DNA of 16,024 nucleotides from JAUVZF01 sp035529015 (GTDB taxonomy: Bacteria; Planctomycetota; Phycisphaerae; FEN-1346). Below, in pieces: positions 13,251 to 16,024 of the stretch. The stretch spans positions 1 through 16,024 of the forward strand of contig DATKXP010000542.1 in the NCBI GenBank assembly GCA_035529015.1, given 5' to 3'. Each line of letters opens with the position of its first letter. The first letter of the stretch is position 1. The notes beneath the pieces are model-generated. The model made no database searches. It was not told the DNA's origin and saw only the letters and a program-made list of their open reading frames with translations. The position numbers and the translations under genes are program-made.

Positions 13251-13484
13251 TCACCGGACCGAATCGTCTTCGGGGATGCCGAGTTTCCGGTAGAGAGCGC
13301 GGCGGCCGCGCTTGTCCTTTTCGAGGGTCTTGCGGGCGTAGCGTGCCACGTCCTCGGCCTTGGCGCGGGGCACGACGACGACGACGTCGGCCACGATGAC
13401 GTCGCCGGGCACCACCAGCGCCCCGCCGCAGGAGACGGGCCGGTTGACGGACTCCAGTTCAATCCGCCCCGGTCGTATGCCGCG
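13251..13484 (-). pseudogene. Truncated RraA-family C-terminal fragment
   Basis: The minus strand reads GRIELESVNRPVSCGGALVV, then PGDVIVADVVVVVPRAKAED, then VARYARKTLEKDKRGRRALY and a stop at 13251-13253. 'N-x-PV-xx-GG-hhV-x-PGD-hhhAD...VVVVP' is the C-terminal part of RraA-like proteins (regulator of RNase E activity and aldolase-like relatives). The usual Asp-Asp-Gly between VAD and VVVVP is missing, which suggests a small deletion. The N-terminal two thirds are absent: the homology stops near 13484, where the repeat tract leading into copy Y starts. It lies upstream of the lipoprotein gene but has no start of its own. Confidence 0.75.
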
Positions 13485-13512
13485 AAACCTGGGAAACCTG
13501 GGGACGGAAACC

Positions 13513-13725
13513 TGGGACGGTGCCCAATGGCATTAGGTTAAGGGGTCCTCGGCGGTTTCCGGCCCTGCCTGGCCTACGCGAAACCGGCCTTAAGGACGCG
13601 CCAGAGGGGGTGCACGTAGGATGCCTCATGCCTCAGAAGCCCGTTCCAGGCTTATCCTAGTGTCATTGGGGACGGTGCCCATGTTTGTGGCTTGCATGGG
13701 CCGTAGCACCTTCGAGGATGGGGCG
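13513..13725. mobile_element. 142-bp inverted-repeat element, copy Y (core inverted relative to X)
   Basis: The core (13526-13667) is exactly the same length as in copy X. It begins AATGGCATTAGG and ends CCTAGTGTCATT. It aligns without gaps to the reverse complement of the X core, yet the right flank (GGGGACGGTGCCCATG onward) matches X in the forward direction. Near-identical 12-13 bp direct repeats (GGGACGGTGCCC) lie on both sides. On the left, three GAAACCTGGG units (13484-13516) correspond to GAAACCCGGGG units left of X. Confidence 0.8.
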
Positions 13726-13776
13726 GGCGAGGCATGCCTGGCCCCTGCGGCCGGCGTTTGCCCCCGCTCAGCCGTT

Positions 13777-13827
13777 CCTGGCGCCCTTGCGGCTTCCCAT
13801 GTTGAGAAGAGGCCCGTTGGGCGGCGT
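13777..13827 (+). repeat. 51-bp dispersed repeat, copy 2
   Basis: Matches 11114-11164 with a few substitutions and no gaps. It lies about 50 bp to the right of copy Y's flank. Confidence 0.7.
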
Positions 13828-14005
13828 GAGGCGTCGGTTGCCGTTGGTTCGGCACTGGCCAATGGGCTTCCGCTGCGGTGTAATACCCGCTTCCCTGCGG
13901 GGCGCGGCTAAAAGGGCTGTTACCGTTGGCCGTTTGCCTTAACCCGAATCCCGCCGTTCTTTGCGTTCTTGGCGTTCTTTGCGGTTTCCCCCATGTACCC
14001 GCATT

Positions 14006-14023
14006 TTGTTAGAGTTCTAACAA
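14006..14023. promoter_or_regulatory. Palindrome TTGTTAGAGTTCTAACAA, copy 1
   Basis: Perfect 8-bp arms TTGTTAGA/TCTAACAA around GT. An identical 18-mer with matching flanks (TT before, TC after) lies at 14197-14214. The size and symmetry fit a dimeric repressor site, but no regulator gene or promoter next to it confirms this. Confidence 0.35.
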
Positions 14024-14196
14024 TCGCGGCCGCCCTATCCGAGACGTAAGTCCTTTCCGCACAATCGCTTGCGCAAATCGCCCGATTTCGGCCCATCCTA
14101 TTCCATTCGATCCATACGTCGAACCCGCTCCTGCGCGGCCCTTCGGCCAAAATCGGCGTTTTCGATAGCGCCAGGGCCGTTTTTGGGCCTCCGGTT

Positions 14197-14214
14197 TTGT
14201 TAGAGTTCTAACAA
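14197..14214. promoter_or_regulatory. Palindrome TTGTTAGAGTTCTAACAA, copy 2
   Basis: Identical to the palindrome at 14006-14023, 191 bp away, in unrelated surrounding sequence. Exact conservation of both arms and the loop at this distance suggests a binding site or an element end. Confidence 0.35.
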
Positions 14215-14553
14215 TCTCGGGTGCCTCCAGCCTCCGGTCTCCGGCCTCCAGCCTCGTCTCTCCCCGCCTTTTGTATACTTTAGAGCATATTGACCCCGCT
14301 CAACTTAGGTTAAAAAAGGGGTAAAAAGGACGAAGAACGGACCAAGTTTGAGCAAAAAGCGATCAGAAACCGATCAAAACGGAGCGCTTTTTGCCTTGCC
14401 TATCTTAACATTTGAGGCCCAAATCGCCGTTTCCAGGCCAGAAACGAGGTTCGACCCTCCGAAAAGCGCCATTTGGGGGGGTCTCAAGAAAGGCCGTTTT
14501 CGTAAAGTATATAACGGCAGCCGCGAGCAAAAGCGTGGTAGCCGCCGGTCCTC

Positions 14554-15054
14554 TCACGTTGCCGCACGGCGTTTCGGACGCGTCGGTACGCTGAACACGA
14601 TGCCCGACGCCAGCAGGCCCGCCCCCACGATCATGGCGCCGAGTTGGTACCGCGGGTCGGGGAACCTCGCCAACTCCGCCACGATGGGCGGGACGGTCGA
14701 TTCGGCGGGCTCCGGCGCGTCGGTGCGGCGGGTCAGGCGTGAGGGCGGCAGGGGCAGACGCATCTCGCCCGGCCGCACGATGTTCAGATCGTGACGGGCC
14801 ACCCGTTCGACGTACGCGGGGTCGTTTTCGAGGGCGTTTGCGGCGGCGGCCAGTTGGTCCCGCGTCTGCTGAAGGGCCGCAACCTCGGCGTCCATGCGGA
14901 TGCACTGGCCTTCGACCGCCAGGCGGCGTTCGGCCTCCGGCGCAAGCAGCGCCAGCGCCATCAGCGCGACGCCCGCCACGCACGTGGGCCAGCAGAGAAA
15001 CGGGCTGCTCAACCGCCGGCTCCAGACGTCGAGTTGGCTCACGGTGTCCCCCAC
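14554..15054 (-). CDS. Septum formation initiator (DivIC/FtsB-like) membrane protein
   Basis: A 166-residue protein with the plan of the DivIC/FtsB cell-division family: a short N-terminus, a membrane helix (about residues 22-38), a coiled coil (about 41-76, AALQQTRDQLAAAANALE), then ENDPAYVERVARHDLNIVRPGE at 76-97. The last is the family signature 'DP-x-YhE-x-hAR-x-xL-x-hV-x-PGE'. Such proteins join FtsL and FtsQ/DivIB in the septal complex. Unusually, a Pro-rich linker leads to a second hydrophobic helix (about 136-155) and a basic tail, which FtsB and DivIC lack. The frame opens at GTG 15054; a second GTG at 15042 has a G-rich GGGGGA just upstream and may be the true start. It is transcribed away from the heparinase-like gene. 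No peptidoglycan or division genes are adjacent. Confidence 0.82.
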   Translation of the reverse strand: MGDTVSQLDVWSRRLSSPFLCWPTCVAGVALMALALLAPEAERRLAVEGQCIRMDAEVAALQQTRDQLAAAANALENDPAYVERVARHDLNIVRPGEMRLPLPPSRLTRRTDAPEPAESTVPPIVAELARFPDPRYQLGAMIVGAGLLASGIVFSVPTRPKRRAAT

Positions 15055-15274
15055 GGGAAGTCGGCCTTACGGCGCGGTCTTGCCGGGTGCGTCTTCACGG
15101 CGCCGGCAGAATCCCCTCGCTCCGATACGGCCCATCCGTCTTATCGGACGTTCCAGCCGCGTTCCTTCAAGCGAAAAACGGGCACTGCCATGCTCCCTCC
15201 AATCCGCCGACACCCGTATGTGGGGGCGCGGTTAAATGGGTACCCGACGGCACCAGCACGCAGTGGAGCGCAAC

Positions 15275-16024
15275 ATGCCCCATGTCCCCTTGCCGAAAGC
15301 CGTGTCGGCCGTCCTGGCGGCAGCGATTTTCGTGGCAGCGTATTCGACGGCCGAAGCCGCGCCGCCGAGGCCGATCCTGCGGACGCTCTGCCCCGGCCAT
15401 CCGCGCATCCTCCTCGCGCCCGAATCGCTCGCGGCGCTGCGCGCGGCCGTCAAGGCCGACCCGGCCCGCAAAGCGATGCTCGACCGTCTGCGCGGCCAGG
15501 CCGATTCGCTCCTGGGCGCCAGGACGGTCGAGTTCAAGATCGTGGGCCCGCGGCTGCTGACGCAGAGCCGCCGGTGTCTGGAGCGCGTCGAAACGCTCGG
15601 CCTGGCGTATCTGCTGACGGGCGACGCGAAGTACGCCGCGCGGGCCATGAAGGAACTGGAAGCCGCCGCCGCCTTCCGCGACTGGAACCCGTCGCACTTC
15701 CTCGATACGGCCGAGATGTCGTGCGCCTTCGGCATCGGCTACGACTGGCTGTACGGGTGGATGAACGAGGCGCAGCGGAAGACCGTCCGCACGGCGCTCG
15801 TGGAGAAGGGCCTGGCGCGCGGCCTCGACGCCTATCGCGGCAAGGCCCGATGGGGTTGGTGGACGCGGGCCCATCATAACTGGAGCCAGGTCTGCAACGG
15901 CGGCCTGGCCGTCGGGGCGCTGGCGGTGGCCGATGAGGCGCCGGCCGTCTCGGCGGAGATCCTGACGTCGGGCCTGAAGGCCGTCGCCGGCGCCATGGCC
16001 AACTTCGGCCCCGACGGCAGTTGG
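15275..16024 (+). CDS. Heparinase II/III-like polysaccharide lyase, N-terminal part
   Basis: The frame starts at ATG 15275 and runs open through the window edge, so 250 residues are seen of a longer protein. GGAG lies 6 nt upstream of the start. MPHVPLPKAVSAVLAAAIFV...TAEA is a signal peptide. HPRILLAPESLAALR (42-56) is the usual opening of planctomycete heparinase II/III-like and alginate-lyase-like proteins. The alpha-helical toroid follows: ETLGLAYLLTGDAKYAARAM (about 106-125), FLDTAEMSCAFGIGYDWLY (142-160), HNWSQVCNGGLAVGALAVAD (201-220) and FGPDGSW at the cut end. Asn202 in HNW is a candidate catalytic residue. Such enzymes cleave uronic-acid polysaccharides by elimination outside the cytoplasm, which would suit the nearby sulfatase. 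The substrate is unknown and the C-terminal beta-sandwich is outside the window. Confidence 0.9.
   Translation, partial: MPHVPLPKAVSAVLAAAIFVAAYSTAEAAPPRPILRTLCPGHPRILLAPESLAALRAAVKADPARKAMLDRLRGQADSLLGARTVEFKIVGPRLLTQSRRCLERVETLGLAYLLTGDAKYAARAMKELEAAAAFRDWNPSHFLDTAEMSCAFGIGYDWLYGWMNEAQRKTVRTALVEKGLARGLDAYRGKARWGWWTRAHHNWSQVCNGGLAVGALAVADEAPAVSAEILTSGLKAVAGAMANFGPDGSW

Larger units (their letters stand above)
13828..14553. other. AT-richer non-coding stretch with inverted repeats
   Basis: No gene is supported in about 725 bp. It holds a degenerate GTTCTTTGCGTTCTTGGC tandem at 13954-13985, the twin palindromes listed separately, and a long inverted repeat with arms near 14078-14092 and 14142-14157 (CCGATTTCGGCC against GGCCAAAATCGG). 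A CCTCCAGCCTCCGG-type tandem lies at 14222-14256. A 10-bp perfect stem, GCAAAAAGCG/CGCTTTTTGC, lies at 14352-14394 with a 23-nt loop. The short sequence AAAGTATA or its complement appears at about 14272 and 14505. Base composition in 14000-14520 is lower in GC than in the flanking genes. Confidence 0.5.

Noticed and set aside
14265..14520. Promoter-like TATACT/TATATA boxes near 14272 and 14505
   Set aside because: No -35 box at acceptable spacing and no gene follows in either direction.
14791..15879. A 362-codon plus-strand frame overlapping the heparinase-like gene
   Set aside because: It is out of frame with ATG 15275, whose product has a signal peptide and family motifs; it also runs antisense through the DivIC-like gene.

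Overview
The window reads as a chromosomal stretch of a GC-rich Planctomycetota-type bacterium (PVC superphylum). This rests on gene content: a Tat-exported sulfatase, a Tat-exported Gfo/Idh/MocA oxidoreductase, two exported DUF1080 proteins, a PEP-CTERM-tailed protein and a heparinase-like enzyme. The intergenic DNA is loaded with hairpins, as in many PVC genomes. The class cannot be fixed from this sequence.

Layout. 1-1742: one plus-strand multispanning membrane protein of unknown function in non-coding flanks. 1743-6537: three minus-strand genes for exported carbohydrate enzymes (putative glycoside hydrolase, Gfo/Idh/MocA oxidoreductase, sulfatase). 6710-7135: a frameshifted IS30-family transposase remnant. 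7229-8066: an ice-binding-fold (DUF3494) PEP-CTERM protein with a clear promoter and terminator. 8232-8662: a promoter-to-terminator interval with no convincing gene. 8946-10432: two DUF1080 genes in an operon. 10433-12757: about 2.3 kb with no intact gene, made of repeats, a dense run of perfect hairpins, a small inverted-repeat element, an IS30 tail and a gene scrap. 12758-13484: a small lipoprotein and a truncated RraA-like fragment. 13513-14553: a second copy of the inverted-repeat element and an AT-richer non-coding stretch with twin palindromes. 14554-15054: a DivIC/FtsB-like division protein. 15275-end: the start of a heparinase II/III-like gene, cut by the window edge.

How the genes work together (inference). 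The hydrolase, sulfatase, DUF1080, oxidoreductase and heparinase-like genes look like parts of sulfated or uronic-acid polysaccharide breakdown outside the cytoplasm. DUF1080 is linked to 3-keto-glycoside cleavage and Gfo/Idh/MocA enzymes can make 3-keto sugars, so these may act in one route. Two of these transcription units share an almost identical promoter module (TTGACG, 17 nt, TAGGGT). A third copy stands in front of the gene-free interval.

Best candidates for something undescribed: the three-copy promoter/leader module; a 142-bp element found twice in the same flanks but in opposite orientation; a 117-bp palindromic insertion that stays in frame inside a signal-peptide region; and the orphan transcription unit at 8232-8584.
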